Source: Mycobacterium syngnathidarum (lineage in GTDB: Bacteria; Actinomycetota; Actinomycetes; Mycobacteriales; Mycobacteriaceae). Taken from it: a stretch of 64,000 nt of DNA. This document shows positions 36,614 to 46,111 of this stretch, piece after piece. The position numbers and the translations under genes were made by a program. The notes below the pieces were generated by a model. That model was not told the origin of the DNA. It did not search any database and saw nothing but the letters and a program-made list of their open reading frames with translations. The stretch covers positions 124,001 through 188,000 of the forward strand of contig NZ_MLCL01000001.1 in assembly GCF_001942625.1 (NCBI RefSeq). The letters run 5' to 3'. Each line of letters begins with the position of its first letter. The first letter of the stretch is position 1.

Positions 36614-36623
36614 CGATATATCG
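36614..36623. promoter_or_regulatory. Palindrome CGATATATCG
   Basis: Perfect 10-bp palindrome 5 bp after the first dyad. It shares the CGATA and TATCG half-sites and may overlap a -10 region (GATATAT). Confidence 0.6.
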
Positions 36624-36679
36624 TTGACGCATCGGAAACGCGGACAGCGCACCTCTACGACAACGAAGGAATCACCCCG

Positions 36680-37402
36680 ATGACCAACCCATTCAATTCA
36701 CCAAGCGGCTTCGGTTTCGTACCTCTCGGACGCGAAGAAGCCCGCACGATGTTCCGCCAGGCCCGCGCCGCGCGCCGCGACCTGCGCGAGCAGATGCGCG
36801 CACAGGCAGAAGCGGTCCGCGAGCAGAGCATCGACCCCAATTGCCAGACCGGCTTCAACTTCGATCCGCGCGGCGCGCGAGGATTCGGCTTCGGTTTCGG
36901 ACCGGGACCGCTCGGCGGCCCCATGGGCGGACCGTTCGGCGGCCATCGTGGCCGCGGCGGACGACGCGGGCGACGCGGCGACGTCCGTGCCGCCATCCTG
37001 ACCCTGCTGGCCGAACGGCCCATGCACGGCTACGAGATGACGCAGGAAATCGCGAGCCGCAGCAACAACCTGTGGAAGCCCAGCCCCGGCTCGGTGTATC
37101 CGACGCTGCAATTGCTGGTCGACGAGGGCCTGATCGTCCCGACCGAATCCGAGGGCAGCAAAAAGACGTTCGAGCTGACCGAAGAGGGTCGGCAGGCCGC
37201 AGAACAGATCCAGACCCCGCCGTGGGCGCAGATCACCGATGACGCCGATCCCGCCGCGGTCAACCTGCACACCGCCGTCAGCCAGTTGATGGCTGCGGTC
37301 GGCCAGTCCGCCTTCGCCGCCGGCGAGGACCAGCAGCAACGCATCCTCGACGTGGTCAACAACGCCCGCCGCGAGATCTACCAGATCCTCGGCGAGGATT
37401 AG
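36680..37402 (+). CDS. PadR-family transcription regulator
   Basis: Protein of 240 aa. An Arg-rich helix (residues ~20-55) and a Gly/Phe/Arg-rich linker ([23 protein letters not shown]) precede a PadR winged helix: RAAILTLLAERPMHGYEMTQEI, PSPGSVYPTLQLLVDEGLI and KKTFELTEEGR. The C-terminal helix (LHTAVSQLMAAVGQS to YQIL) is the dimerisation part. The Gly/Arg linker is common in actinobacterial PadR proteins. GAAGGA precedes ATG 36680. Two CGATA-type palindromes upstream suggest autorepression. The target is unknown. Confidence 0.88.
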   Translation: MTNPFNSPSGFGFVPLGREEARTMFRQARAARRDLREQMRAQAEAVREQSIDPNCQTGFNFDPRGARGFGFGFGPGPLGGPMGGPFGGHRGRGGRRGRRGDVRAAILTLLAERPMHGYEMTQEIASRSNNLWKPSPGSVYPTLQLLVDEGLIVPTESEGSKKTFELTEEGRQAAEQIQTPPWAQITDDADPAAVNLHTAVSQLMAAVGQSAFAAGEDQQQRILDVVNNARREIYQILGED

Positions 37403-37409
37403 CAGCCCG

Positions 37410-37415
37410 TAGGCT
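37410..37415 (+). promoter_or_regulatory. Candidate -10 box (TAGGCT)
   Basis: TANNNT box exactly 6 nt before GTG 37422. Confidence 0.45.
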
Positions 37416-37421
37416 GCCCTC

Positions 37422-38105
37422 GTGAGCAGCCTCGTCACAACCCTCGCGCCGGCCGTCGTTGCAGTGTTGACCGCGGCCGGCGCGGTGATCGGACTCGAAT
37501 TCCGTGACGCCGACGCCTACGAGCGTCGGCGCGGCATCTGGCAGTGGCTTCTGGTCCTGCTCGCCGCCGCCGCGACGCTGGGCGCCATCGGCTCGGCGTC
37601 CGGTGTCGGCAGCTGGGTGGAAGCCACCGTGATGACGGTGGTCGGCGTGGCCGCCGTGGTGCTCGCCCATGTGATGTGGCGCCGACGCGTCCCCGACGCC
37701 GAGCCCCGGATCCAGGCCATCGCGACTGCCGCGGCCGCCTGCTCGGTCTTGGTGATCGTCGGGATGACCGCGCTGACCTACACCGGCAACAAGGGCTGCC
37801 GTCAGGTCGACCCGCTGGTCCAGGCCAGCCTCGACAGCTGGGGCGCACTCATGCCGACCATGCAGGGCAACCAGGGACCGACAGTGGGCGATTTCGCCGA
37901 CTGGGCCAAGATCATCCGCGAGCAGGCCGATCAGGTGACCGACGGCGAGGTCGCTCAGCACGCGCACCGAATGGGTGAGCTGGCCGGGCAGATCGCCGAA
38001 TCCGTCCGCAACAACGACAAGGCCCAGCACGTGTTGCTCGGCAAGCAGTACGAAGACGAACTTCGGCCCATCCTCAAGAAGTGCGAGATCTCAGTGGGTC
38101 GCTAG
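37422..38105 (+). CDS. Membrane protein of unknown function
   Basis: Protein of 227 aa with an N-terminal helix (residues ~5-25), two central helices (~43-60 and 68-85) and a fourth (~105-122). A soluble helical tail follows with two Cys (NKGCRQVD and KKCEIS), [22 protein letters not shown] and KQYEDELRP. No family is recognised. The final 4 bp overlap the 3' end of convergent glpK. A leaderless-type promoter precedes it. Confidence 0.7.
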   Translation: MSSLVTTLAPAVVAVLTAAGAVIGLEFRDADAYERRRGIWQWLLVLLAAAATLGAIGSASGVGSWVEATVMTVVGVAAVVLAHVMWRRRVPDAEPRIQAIATAAAACSVLVIVGMTALTYTGNKGCRQVDPLVQASLDSWGALMPTMQGNQGPTVGDFADWAKIIREQADQVTDGEVAQHAHRMGELAGQIAESVRNNDKAQHVLLGKQYEDELRPILKKCEISVGR

Positions 38106-39616
38106 ACGTCGACCCAGTTCAACGTGCGCTCAACGGCTTTGCGCCAACCCGCGTAACCGGACTGTCGCGCCTCGTCATCCCACTGCGGGCTCCAGCGTTG
38201 CCCTTCCTGCCAGTTGGCCCGTAGGTCGTCGGCGTTCTCCCAGAACCCGACCGCCAAACCGGCGGCATAGGCCGCACCCAGGGCGGTGGTCTCGGCGACG
38301 ACGGGTTTGACCACATCGACCCCGAGCACGTCGGCCTGGATCTGCATGCACAGCGCATTGGCGGTGATGCCGCCGTCGACCTTCAGAACCTCAAGGTGCA
38401 CACCGGAATCGGCGTCCATGGCGTCGACCACATCGCGGCTCTGGTAACAGATCGCCTCCAGTGTCGCCCGCGCCAGGTGCGCGTTGGTGTTGTAGCGCGA
38501 CAGCCCGACGATCGCGCCTCGGGCATCCGAACGCCAGTACGGCGCGAACAGGCCGGAGAACGCCGGGACGAAGTAGACGCCACCGTTGTCGGTCACCTGC
38601 CGGGCCAGCGCCTCGCTCTGCGCCGCACCGCTGATGATGCCCAGCTGATCGCGCAGCCACTGCACCGCCGACCCGGTCACCGCAATCGAACCCTCAAGCG
38701 CATAAACGGGTTTCGCGTCGCCGAACTGGTAGCAGACCGTGGTCAGCAGCCCGTTGTCCGAGCGCACGATCTTCTCGCCGGTATTGAGAAGCAGAAAATT
38801 TCCTGTGCCGTACGTGTTCTTGGCCTCACCTGGCTCCAGACACACCTGACCGACCATGGCGGCCTGTTGATCACCGAGCACCCCCGTCACCGGCACCTGT
38901 CCGGCCAGCGGCCCATCGTCGCGGGTGATCCCGAAGGACTCCGGATACGACGACGGTTTGATCTCGGGAAGCATCTGCCGCGGAATCGAGAAGAAGGACA
39001 GCAGTTCGTCGTCCCAGTCCAGGGTCTCCAGGTTCATCAACATGGTGCGACTGGCGTTGGTGACGTCGGTGACGTGGCTACCGCCGCGATAGCCGCCGGT
39101 GAGGTTCCACGTCACCCAGGAATCGGCGGTGCCGAAGATCGCGTCGCCGTTCTCCGCGTCGCGCCGCACCCCGTCGACGTTCTCCAAGATCCACTGGATC
39201 TTGCCGGCCGAGAAATAGGTCGCCGGGGGCAGCCCGGCCTTGCGCCGGATCACGTCGCCCCGCCCGTCACGGTCGAGAGCGGCCGCGATCCGGTCGGTGC
39301 GGGTGTCCTGCCAGACGATGGCGTTGTGGTACGGCCGGCCGGTGTGTTTGTTCCACACCAGCGTGGTCTCGCGCTGGTTGGTGATGCCGAGCGCGGCCAG
39401 ATCCCCGGCCACCAGGTTCGTCCTGTTCAGCGCGGTCATGATCACCGAGGCGGTGCGTTCCCAGATCTCGACCGGATTGTGTTCCACCCAGCCGGCCCTC
39501 GGCATGATCTGCTGATGTTCGAGCTGGTGGCGACCCACCTCGGCGCCGTCGTGGTCGAAGATCATGCACCGAGTGCTGGTGGTGCCCTGGTCGATTGCAG
39601 CTACGAAGTCGGCCAC
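38102..39616 (-). CDS. glpK: Glycerol kinase
   Basis: FGGY-family kinase of 504 aa that makes glycerol 3-phosphate for lipid synthesis and glycolysis. Features: [14 protein letters not shown] (phosphate-1 loop), WVEHNP and WERT (glycerol contacts), [46 protein letters not shown] and [22 protein letters not shown] (adenosine motif). It matches Rv3696c. It stands alone, with no glpF or glpD adjacent, and marks the left boundary of the ESX island. Confidence 0.96.
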   Translation of the reverse strand: MADFVAAIDQGTTSTRCMIFDHDGAEVGRHQLEHQQIMPRAGWVEHNPVEIWERTASVIMTALNRTNLVAGDLAALGITNQRETTLVWNKHTGRPYHNAIVWQDTRTDRIAAALDRDGRGDVIRRKAGLPPATYFSAGKIQWILENVDGVRRDAENGDAIFGTADSWVTWNLTGGYRGGSHVTDVTNASRTMLMNLETLDWDDELLSFFSIPRQMLPEIKPSSYPESFGITRDDGPLAGQVPVTGVLGDQQAAMVGQVCLEPGEAKNTYGTGNFLLLNTGEKIVRSDNGLLTTVCYQFGDAKPVYALEGSIAVTGSAVQWLRDQLGIISGAAQSEALARQVTDNGGVYFVPAFSGLFAPYWRSDARGAIVGLSRYNTNAHLARATLEAICYQSRDVVDAMDADSGVHLEVLKVDGGITANALCMQIQADVLGVDVVKPVVAETTALGAAYAAGLAVGFWENADDLRANWQEGQRWSPQWDDEARQSGYAGWRKAVERTLNWVDV

Positions 39617-39666
39617 TGTTCCCCTTTCCCGGGTCGCTGTCGCTCCTGCCCGCCGAAACGTCCATC

Positions 39667-40431
39667 ATGGCTTACATGGCCACCGACTCCACCGATATCG
39701 ATCGCATGCCCCGTGGCGGGCCGGACGCCTCGTGCCTTGACCGGCTGTTGGAGACCGACCGGCTGGAGTATCTCGACCGCGACGATGTCGATGATTCGAC
39801 CAAACGACAGGTGATCGGCGCCCTGGACTGGACCGGCCGGTTCTTCAAGAACCATCAGCGGTTCGCGGCGATCGCGCTCGATCTGGTGGCCGATGTGCCC
39901 GATCCGCGGATCCTGGAGTTGGGAGCCGGGCACGGCGGAGTGTCGCGCCAACTGCTGGCCGACCATCCGTCCGCGCATGTCACCGTCACCGACCTCGACC
40001 CGGAATCGGTGGCCCGGATCGCTGCGGGCGACCTCGGCAGCCATCCCCGGGCCGAGGTCCGCCAGATGGACGCCACCGCGATCGACGCCGCCGACGGCAG
40101 TTACGACCTGGTGTTGTTCGCCTTGTCCTTCCATCACCTGCCCCCGGCGCAGGCCGCGCAGGTGTTCGCCGAGGGCACGCGGGTCGCCGACACCCTGCTG
40201 ATCATCGACCTACCGCGACCGCCGGCGCCACTGCACCTGCTGCGCCTGGCCACGATGTTGCCCGCGGCCCTGGTGCTTCCGTTCGCCCACGACGGCGTCA
40301 TCAGCTCGCTGCGCAGCTACAGCCCGTCGGCATTGCGTGCCCTGGCCCGCCACGCCGATCCGTCGATCGAAGTCACCCTGCGCAACGGGCTGAGCCTGCC
40401 GCAGATCGTGATCGCCAGGCGCGCAAGGTGA
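39667..40431 (+). CDS. Class I SAM-dependent methyltransferase
   Basis: Protein of 254 aa: motif I LELGAGHGGVSRQLL, acidic end of strand 2 VTVTDLDPES, MDATAIDAADGSYDLVLFALSFHHLPP as motifs III-IV, and DTLLIIDLPRP as motif V. A hydrophobic C-terminal part (LLRLATMLPAALVLPF) may make it membrane-associated. The substrate is unknown. ATG 39667 was chosen (two further in-frame ATGs lie at 39676 and 39706). It converges on the EspI-like gene with 6 bp between stops. Confidence 0.85.
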   Translation: MAYMATDSTDIDRMPRGGPDASCLDRLLETDRLEYLDRDDVDDSTKRQVIGALDWTGRFFKNHQRFAAIALDLVADVPDPRILELGAGHGGVSRQLLADHPSAHVTVTDLDPESVARIAAGDLGSHPRAEVRQMDATAIDAADGSYDLVLFALSFHHLPPAQAAQVFAEGTRVADTLLIIDLPRPPAPLHLLRLATMLPAALVLPFAHDGVISSLRSYSPSALRALARHADPSIEVTLRNGLSLPQIVIARRAR

Positions 40432-40437
40432 ATCGGG

Positions 40438-41466
40438 TCAGGCGCGCTTTTTGACCTGCGGCGCCACCGAGAACAGGTCGGCCACGCTGGAAGCCAGCTC
40501 CAGGAAGGCCTGGCGGGTCGGGCCACTGAGGAAACCGAGGTCCACCTCGGCACCTTCGGCCAGGTGATCGTCGAACGGGATCACGTGCAGGGCGCGCACC
40601 CTTGGCAGGAAATGGCTCGACAACTGCCCCATGTCGAGACCGAGCGCACCCGGTCGTGAGGCGCTGACCACCACCACCGCCTTGGGCACCAGGTGTGAAT
40701 AGCCATTGCGCTCAAGCCAATCCAATGTGGCGAGGGCACTGCGTGCCGAATCGATGGCAGGCGAGGCCACGATCACGATGGCGTCCGCGGCGTCGAGCAC
40801 TCCCGCCATCGCCGAGTGCACCAGCCCGGTGCCGCAGTCGGTCAGAATGATGTTGTAGAAGCGCTGCAACACGCTCAGCACTCCGCGATAGTCGTACTCC
40901 GAGAAGGCTTCCGAGGTGGCCGGGTCGCGCTCGGACGCCAAAATCTCCAACCGGCTCGTGCTTTGCGAGGTGTGGCGCCGAATGTCGGAGTATCGCGAGA
41001 TTCCGTCGTCGAGAAGCACGTCCCGCACCGTGGACTCGCATTCATTGGGTCCGCGCTGGGCGAGGGTGCCGAAATCGGGGTTGGCGTCCACGGCGATCAC
41101 CCGATCGCCGCGGGTCGCCGCCAGGGTGGCCCCCAGCCCGACCGTGGTGGTGGTCTTGCCCACCCCACCCTTCTGGGACAGCAGGGCGATGTTGAACGGC
41201 CCGCCGACCACCGGCTGGTTGACCCGGTCGATGAGTGACTTCCGGCTGGCTTCCTGCTCGGATACTCCCGGGTTGATGCCGGTGGCCCGGTACACGGCCT
41301 TACGCCAACCCGACTTCGGGGTGGGTGCCGCACGGATCAGGCCGAGGTCGCCATTGCTCACCACCACCGAGGGTCGTTGGCCGGCGGCGCTTTCCGGCGT
41401 GATGGATGTGAACGGGGTCTGCTCCGGCGGGCCGAGCGTGAGCCGCTCGTCATCGCGGTCGTTCAT
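40438..41466 (-). CDS. EspI-like ParA/MinD-family ATPase of the ESX locus
   Basis: Protein of 342 aa: a disordered N-terminal ~85 residues, then a ParA/MinD-type P-loop [18 protein letters not shown] (about residue 95), VIAVDANPDFG as the switch-I strand, NIILTDCGTGLVHSAM and VVVVSASRPG. ESX loci carry such ATPases (EspI/Rv3876 and related proteins), which in ESX-1 tie secretion to cellular ATP. The usual Pro-rich N-terminal extension is short here. It lies 15 bp after eccA on the same strand, so the two are cotranscribed. Confidence 0.85.
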   Translation of the reverse strand: MNDRDDERLTLGPPEQTPFTSITPESAAGQRPSVVVSNGDLGLIRAAPTPKSGWRKAVYRATGINPGVSEQEASRKSLIDRVNQPVVGGPFNIALLSQKGGVGKTTTTVGLGATLAATRGDRVIAVDANPDFGTLAQRGPNECESTVRDVLLDDGISRYSDIRRHTSQSTSRLEILASERDPATSEAFSEYDYRGVLSVLQRFYNIILTDCGTGLVHSAMAGVLDAADAIVIVASPAIDSARSALATLDWLERNGYSHLVPKAVVVVSASRPGALGLDMGQLSSHFLPRVRALHVIPFDDHLAEGAEVDLGFLSGPTRQAFLELASSVADLFSVAPQVKKRA

Positions 41467-41481
41467 GGCTACTTCCCTCCG

Positions 41482-43302
41482 TCAGCTCGATGCCGTCATG
41501 CCGAGTACCTGTTTGAGCGCCGCCTGCATATCGGGCAATTCGATCCGCATCAACTGCGCCTCGTCCAGCTCCGACAGGTTCGTACCGTGGACCTCGCTGA
41601 GCCGGTATTCGCGTTCCTCTTCGGCCGCCTCGATCACGTTGCGCACGAAGCGGCCGTTGCCGGCCAGATCGATCCCGGGGCGCAGCTGCCCCGATTGGTC
41701 GAGGGCCTCGCTCTGGCACAGCGCGACACACGAACTGACCAGCTCGTCGTAGGCGGCCTCCGAAAGTTCCGAGTCCCTGGTGCGGGCGACCAGCTTTCCG
41801 ATGTCTCCGAGTTCATGAGGACCGTACGAGCCGAACCGGATTCGCTTGGTGAACCGTGACGCCAGACCGTCGTTGGAAGCCAGGAAGCGATCGATCTCGG
41901 CGTCATAACCGGCGATGATCACGACCAGGCGGTCACGGTCGTTCTCCATCCGGGCCAGCAGGGTGTCGACCGCTTCCCGGCCGAAGGCGTCGCCGCCGGA
42001 CAGCCCGGTCTGGATCAATGTGTAGGCCTCGTCGATGAACAGCACCCCGTCCATCGCCGAGTCGATCAGCGCGGTCGTCTTGATCGCGGTGCTGCCGAGA
42101 TGCTGGCCGACGAAGTCGTGCCGTTTGGCCTCCACGATGTTCGGCGTGCGCAGCAATCCCAGCCCGCAGTACGTCTGCGCCACCACCCGGGCGATCGTGG
42201 TCTTGCCGGTTCCGGGCGGTCCGGTGAATGCCAGGTGCAGGCTGCGCGCTGCGGAACTGAGACCCTTGTCACCACGGACCTTTGCCAGCATCGCCGCCGA
42301 TTTCAGTTTGGCGACTTGAAGTTTGACCTCCGACAAGCCGATCTGCCGGTCCAGTTCCTCTTGCGCTGCCCGCAGGTATTCGTTGCCACGCTCTGACAGG
42401 TCCTCGGCCATCAGGTCTTCCGCGGACGGCACGCTGGCCGGGTCCCAGCGCTCGGAGCGCGAGTCGACGATCTCTTTCGACGTGATCACCAGGCGGTACT
42501 TCGGATCGGCCAGGGCCGCTGCGTTCGCCTCGAATCCGGGATCCTCGCTGTAGATCCGTTCGAAGATCACCCGGGCGTCCTGCTCTTCGCCCATCTCCCG
42601 CAGGGTCAGCCCTTTGCAGAACTCCGCTGCCCGTCGCGCTCCGGGGACCGGACCTTCGATTGCCCGGTCGAGCCGGCGGATGCCCTCCCCGAACAGGCCC
42701 ATCTGCGCGCAGGCCGATCCGACCATCAGATCGGCGCCTGCGCCGATGTAGCTGTCGGTGAACGATCCCGACTTGCTCAGCGCGCTGAGGACGTCCGGCC
42801 AGCGCTGGGTGGTGAAGTGCAGTACGCCGCGAATGTAGGCCCGGATCTCACCGGTGTCGCCGTCGTGCGCCGTCGTGACCTGTTCCAGCTTGTCGAGCAC
42901 CTGCTCAGCCTCGTCGAAATCTTTGGCGCCAATCATGCTGGCCGCGTAGGCAAGCCACATCTCGGTCTTGGTACTCAACGGATAGTCGAGGTACAGCCCG
43001 GTCTGGAAGCGCCCGCTCAGCGCTCGTTGCGGTAGGCCGAGTCGGCGCTGCTCGCGGAACAACGAGAGTGTGCTGGTTCGGTACAGGTGGTAGACGACCT
43101 CGGGGCTGGTGTCGCCGGTGGCTGCGCGGCCGAGCCACGCGTCGCACATATCCGGGTCGTATTCTGTGGCCCGCCGGAACGCCAGCGCGGCGTACGGCAG
43201 GTCGCGCTCAGTCTCCAGCCCGTCGATGGGAATGCCGAGCGACAGCACTCCGGCATCGAAAACCCGCTGCGCATCGGTGGATCCACTCATCGGAGGTGAC
43301 AC
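41482..43302 (-). CDS. eccA: EccA-type AAA+ ATPase of type VII secretion
   Basis: Cytoplasmic EccA-family ATPase of 606 aa. The N-terminal ~280 residues are TPR-like helices (AYAASMIGAKDFDEAEQVLDKL, YIRGVLHFTTQRWPDVL). The C-terminal CbxX/CfxQ AAA+ domain has FTGPPGTGKTTIARVVA (Walker A, about residue 360), DGVLFIDEAYTLIQ (Walker B, about 420) and RMENDRDRLVVIIAGY (sensor 1). EccA proteins work with EspG to release PE/PPE substrates from chaperones. It is the first gene of a leftward pair with the EspI-like gene and diverges from the substrate genes. Confidence 0.93.
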   Translation of the reverse strand: MSPPMSGSTDAQRVFDAGVLSLGIPIDGLETERDLPYAALAFRRATEYDPDMCDAWLGRAATGDTSPEVVYHLYRTSTLSLFREQRRLGLPQRALSGRFQTGLYLDYPLSTKTEMWLAYAASMIGAKDFDEAEQVLDKLEQVTTAHDGDTGEIRAYIRGVLHFTTQRWPDVLSALSKSGSFTDSYIGAGADLMVGSACAQMGLFGEGIRRLDRAIEGPVPGARRAAEFCKGLTLREMGEEQDARVIFERIYSEDPGFEANAAALADPKYRLVITSKEIVDSRSERWDPASVPSAEDLMAEDLSERGNEYLRAAQEELDRQIGLSEVKLQVAKLKSAAMLAKVRGDKGLSSAARSLHLAFTGPPGTGKTTIARVVAQTYCGLGLLRTPNIVEAKRHDFVGQHLGSTAIKTTALIDSAMDGVLFIDEAYTLIQTGLSGGDAFGREAVDTLLARMENDRDRLVVIIAGYDAEIDRFLASNDGLASRFTKRIRFGSYGPHELGDIGKLVARTRDSELSEAAYDELVSSCVALCQSEALDQSGQLRPGIDLAGNGRFVRNVIEAAEEEREYRLSEVHGTNLSELDEAQLMRIELPDMQAALKQVLGMTASS

Positions 43303-43346
43303 ATCTCCTCACTACACGGTCAGCCGCGATTCGCCCGCGAGTGTAC

Positions 43347-43352
43347 TAAGTT
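43347..43352 (+). promoter_or_regulatory. Candidate -10 box (TAAGTT)
   Basis: TANNNT box 7 nt before ATG 43360, within the 57-bp divergent gap between eccA and the rightward ESX genes. Confidence 0.4.
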
Positions 43353-43359
43353 GAGCAGA

Positions 43360-43677
43360 ATGGCACAGCCGGTGCAGTCAGCTGGCGGAACGATTTCGGT
43401 GCGCACCACCGAACGCGGTCTGCCCGTCGCGCTCCGCCTCGACCCCGTCGAGTTGCAGAAGCCGCCTGCGCAGTTGGCCGACGAGATCGTGGCACTGTGC
43501 CGGTTGTCGGCGGCCCGCGCTCAGGTCGAGCGCAGGCGTGAGCTGGTCGAAAAGGGTTACAGCGCTTCGGTGATCGATCCGCTGAAGCTGGCGACCGAAG
43601 ACGAGTTGGCCCGCGCAGAGGACGAGGTACTCGGCGACGAGGACGGTCTTCCGACGACCTGGGGCAGGTCGGTATGA
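43360..43677 (+). CDS. EspD/EspH-like ESX-associated protein (DUF2694 type)
   Basis: Protein of 105 aa starting MAQPVQSAGGTISVRTTERG. The G-x-I-x-V-R-x(4)-G, LADEIVALCRLSAARAQVERRREL and acidic C-terminal pattern resembles the core of EspD and EspH of ESX-1 (DUF2694). EspD stabilises EspA and EspC in M. tuberculosis; the same supporting role here is inferred. The stop overlaps the next start (ATGA, 43674). ATG 43360 is preferred to the in-frame TTG at 43351. Confidence 0.6.
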   Translation: MAQPVQSAGGTISVRTTERGLPVALRLDPVELQKPPAQLADEIVALCRLSAARAQVERRRELVEKGYSASVIDPLKLATEDELARAEDEVLGDEDGLPTTWGRSV

Positions 43678-44027
43678 GCGGTCTTGCCGACTCGCTGATC
43701 GGCCGCATCCGCAAGCAGCGTGATCTCGTGCAGGCCATGGATGAGCACTGCCAATCGATTTCGGCGCGCGTCACCAGTCGTGACGGCAACGTCAGTGCCG
43801 AGGTCGACGGCTTGGGTGCGATGACCGGGCTGTGGCTCGGACCCGCTGCGCACAAGTTGGGTGCCGACGCACTGGCCAAACTGATCGTCGAAACCGCCGG
43901 TGCCGCCGCGCAGGTGGCCACTTCCCGCCAGCAGTTTCTGTCCCAGGAGTTCGCGCAGCGGATGCAGGAGCTCCAGCAGGCGCCGCTGACACGTTGGGAT
44001 GGCAGCACTTTCGAACCGGGGGGTTAG
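43674..44027 (+). CDS. YbaB/EspL-like protein
   Basis: Protein of 117 aa with the YbaB/EbfC layout: N-terminal helix (DSLIGRIRKQRDLVQAMDEH), a central beta-hairpin (SISARVTSRDGNVSAEVDGLGAM) and a C-terminal helix. EspL of ESX-1 has the same architecture and sits with espK/espJ. It is translationally coupled to the EspD/H-like gene. It probably acts as a scaffold or chaperone in the ESX operon rather than as a nucleoid protein. A second YbaB-type protein occurs at 53373-53813. Confidence 0.75.
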   Translation: MSGLADSLIGRIRKQRDLVQAMDEHCQSISARVTSRDGNVSAEVDGLGAMTGLWLGPAAHKLGADALAKLIVETAGAAAQVATSRQQFLSQEFAQRMQELQQAPLTRWDGSTFEPGG

Positions 44028-44499
44028 CGGCTCGTTGCCACCACGATAGCCGGCCGAAGTTCGCTCATTCGAGACCACGCCGGGTTCCCCCCTGCCAGCC
44101 CACCATGGACGGCACTAATTGACGTTCGCTGCCGATATTCGAAACCGGTTACGGCACATGGCGTTTCTCAAGGTCGATCGGATACGAGTGCGGATCCGTT
44201 GCCGGCACACCACATTCCACTCGCGCCCCATCGCCGACCGCGCGGGCAAACAGGGCCGCCTCCGCCACTGTGACCAACGGGCCGGGCCTGGCCTGCGCGG
44301 TACCACTGCCAGGCACCCAACGCTCCCGCCGGAATCACCGCGACCAGCAATTCTCTCAGTTCTTCTAATTACCAAAACGAACGATTCACGCACCGTTATT
44401 CGGCCCGAAATACAAATAGCTGCAAGCGGTTCGCGCCGCTATAGTTTATTGGTCTCGTGCCCACACAGCTCCGCTTCCAGCTGGAAAGGTATTAGCACG
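44028..44499. other. Intergenic leader region of the ESX substrate genes
   Basis: 472 bp without a convincing gene and visibly AT-richer than its neighbours. It contains a possible -10 box TATAGT at 44440-44445, about 55 nt before the EspC-like ATG, which itself has GGAAAGG at 44483-44489. Short antisense frames here have no supporting features. It probably holds the promoter and 5' leader of the substrate operon. Confidence 0.5.
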
Positions 44500-44784
44500 A
44501 TGAGCGACATTTTCGCCGCCCAACCTTCGGGCATGGCCGCCTTTTCCGCTGCCAACGAAGCGGCCGGAGCCGCGATCACCACCGCCGGTTCGGCCGACTC
44601 CGCGGCCATGCTGATGTCAGCGGCGGCTGCGCTCGGTCCCATCGGAGCGGTCTATCTGGCGGCATTCGGACCAGCTCAGGCTCATAATCTGGCCGGCACG
44701 CTGCTGGTGGGCGGGATACATGCCGCTACCGGCGTCGCCACCGAAGGCGCCCGGTCCGCCGTCCTGTCGAACGACAACGCCTAG
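44500..44784 (+). CDS. EspC-like small type VII substrate
   Basis: Helical protein of 94 aa: MSDIFAAQPSGMAAFSAANEA, two helices around a turn, then LGPIGAVYLAAFGPAQAHNLAG. The 'LGPIG...F..A...H' helix-turn pattern resembles the EspC/DUF2580 type VII target family. No classic YxxxD/E signal is seen. GGAAAGG precedes the ATG. It directly precedes a larger WXG-bearing protein, as espC-type genes pair with espA-type genes. Assignment rests on pattern and context. Confidence 0.6.
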   Translation: MSDIFAAQPSGMAAFSAANEAAGAAITTAGSADSAAMLMSAAAALGPIGAVYLAAFGPAQAHNLAGTLLVGGIHAATGVATEGARSAVLSNDNA

Positions 44785-44796
44785 GCCCGACGCCAT

Positions 44797-46089
44797 ATGC
44801 CCACAGTGTTGCCTCCCCAGCCGGTAACCCCGGTTGGCCAGCTAGCTCAACACGTTCCCGGCTACGACGCCACACCGGTTATCGCTGCTCAAGAACTGAA
44901 CCTGCAAGACTTTCTGAATTTGCCAGTGCGGCAGATTCTCGAGCGCCTGGGTTTGCCGCCAATTGCAGATCAAAAGCCGGCAGAAGAACCGCCACCCGAA
45001 GGCCAGCCCGAACAGCAGCCGCCCGCCAATCCCATGGACCCGAGCGCACTGATCAGCCCCGTCACCGACGCACTCAGCACGTTGGGCAGCGGCATGTTCG
45101 AAGGGGTCGATCCGACGACGGTGCTACCGGCCATCTCCAAGATGCTCCAGTCGACCGGTGGCTCCATGTCGAAGTCGGTCAGTTCAGTGGGCGATGCCTG
45201 GCAGGGGGCGTCCGGCACGGCCGCTGCAGCCAAGACCACGTCCGCGATCACCGATGGGGCCGAGGTCAGCGCCCAATCCGATGCCCTCGGCAGCAGCCTG
45301 ACCGCGGCCGCCGCCAACGTCGGCCAGGCCAGGGTCAGGCTCATCGAGATCATCACCGAATTCGCCGCGACGATCGCGGCCATCGGGCCCATGATCATCT
45401 TTCCGTGGGGCTGGGCAGCGGCAATCGCCGCGGCCAACAAGGCAATTGCCACCACGGCCGAGGTGATGACCGAACTGCAGGCTTCGTTGGCGACACAGGC
45501 CGCCCAGGTCACCGCGGCCGGTGCGCCGGTCGGCATCACCGCCGCACCTGAGGGTGCCTCGTCACTGGCCGGGCTGGCCTCGCTGATGCCGATGGCGATG
45601 AAAGGTGCCGAGGCAGGCGTTCAGGCGGGGACCGGCGCAGCGTCGGCGGCCAGTCAGGCCGCCGCGAATCCCGCGATCGACCCGATGGAACCGGACGCTG
45701 CCGAAGCCGCCGACGCCGAGGGCGGCCCCGCGATCGGGGGAGCAGGAATGGGCGTCGGCGGTGCCGGCGGAGGGATCGGCGGCGCAGCAGTGCCTCGCTC
45801 GCTACCGATGTCATCCATGCTGCAAGCGGAAAGTACCAGTGCCCCAGCGCAATCAGCTGCACCGCGGATGAGTGGTGCAGGGCCGGGCATGATGGGAGGC
45901 GCACCCATGGGGGCGATGGGCGCCGGCCAGGGCGCGAATGCCTCATCGAGCAACAACCACACATCGGCATCGTTCCTGCACACCACCGACCAAGGCAGCG
46001 AGATCGTCGGCGATCTCGGCACTGCGGCGCCCCCGGTCCTCGGGGAGGCCGACCCGTATCAGACCCCGGACGTCGAACTCCGGATCTAG
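44797..46089 (+). CDS. Putative large ESX substrate (EspA/EspE-like by position)
   Basis: Protein of 430 aa. A Pro/Gln-rich N-terminus (residues ~55-80) is followed by a helical segment with a WXG-type turn, VGDAWQGASG (Trp135), a hydrophobic stretch near 190-225 (AATIAAIGPMIIFPWGWAAAIAAANKA), then an Ala/Gly/Met-rich low-complexity half (GMGVGGAGGGIGG, GMMGGAPMGAMGAGQG) and a short conserved-looking tail (SFLHTTDQGSEIVGDLG). This build resembles EspA/EspE-class secreted ESX-1 proteins but I cannot name a family. It lies 12 bp after the EspC-like gene. Confidence 0.6.
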   Translation: MPTVLPPQPVTPVGQLAQHVPGYDATPVIAAQELNLQDFLNLPVRQILERLGLPPIADQKPAEEPPPEGQPEQQPPANPMDPSALISPVTDALSTLGSGMFEGVDPTTVLPAISKMLQSTGGSMSKSVSSVGDAWQGASGTAAAAKTTSAITDGAEVSAQSDALGSSLTAAAANVGQARVRLIEIITEFAATIAAIGPMIIFPWGWAAAIAAANKAIATTAEVMTELQASLATQAAQVTAAGAPVGITAAPEGASSLAGLASLMPMAMKGAEAGVQAGTGAASAASQAAANPAIDPMEPDAAEAADAEGGPAIGGAGMGVGGAGGGIGGAAVPRSLPMSSMLQAESTSAPAQSAAPRMSGAGPGMMGGAPMGAMGAGQGANASSSNNHTSASFLHTTDQGSEIVGDLGTAAPPVLGEADPYQTPDVELRI

Positions 46090-46111
46090 CCAGCCCGTTA
46101 GGAGAACCGTC

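Noticed and set aside
44115..44393. Short leftward frames in the ESX leader region, including one with a hydrophobic start
   Set aside because: No ribosome site, Arg-rich composition, and the region looks like promoter DNA.
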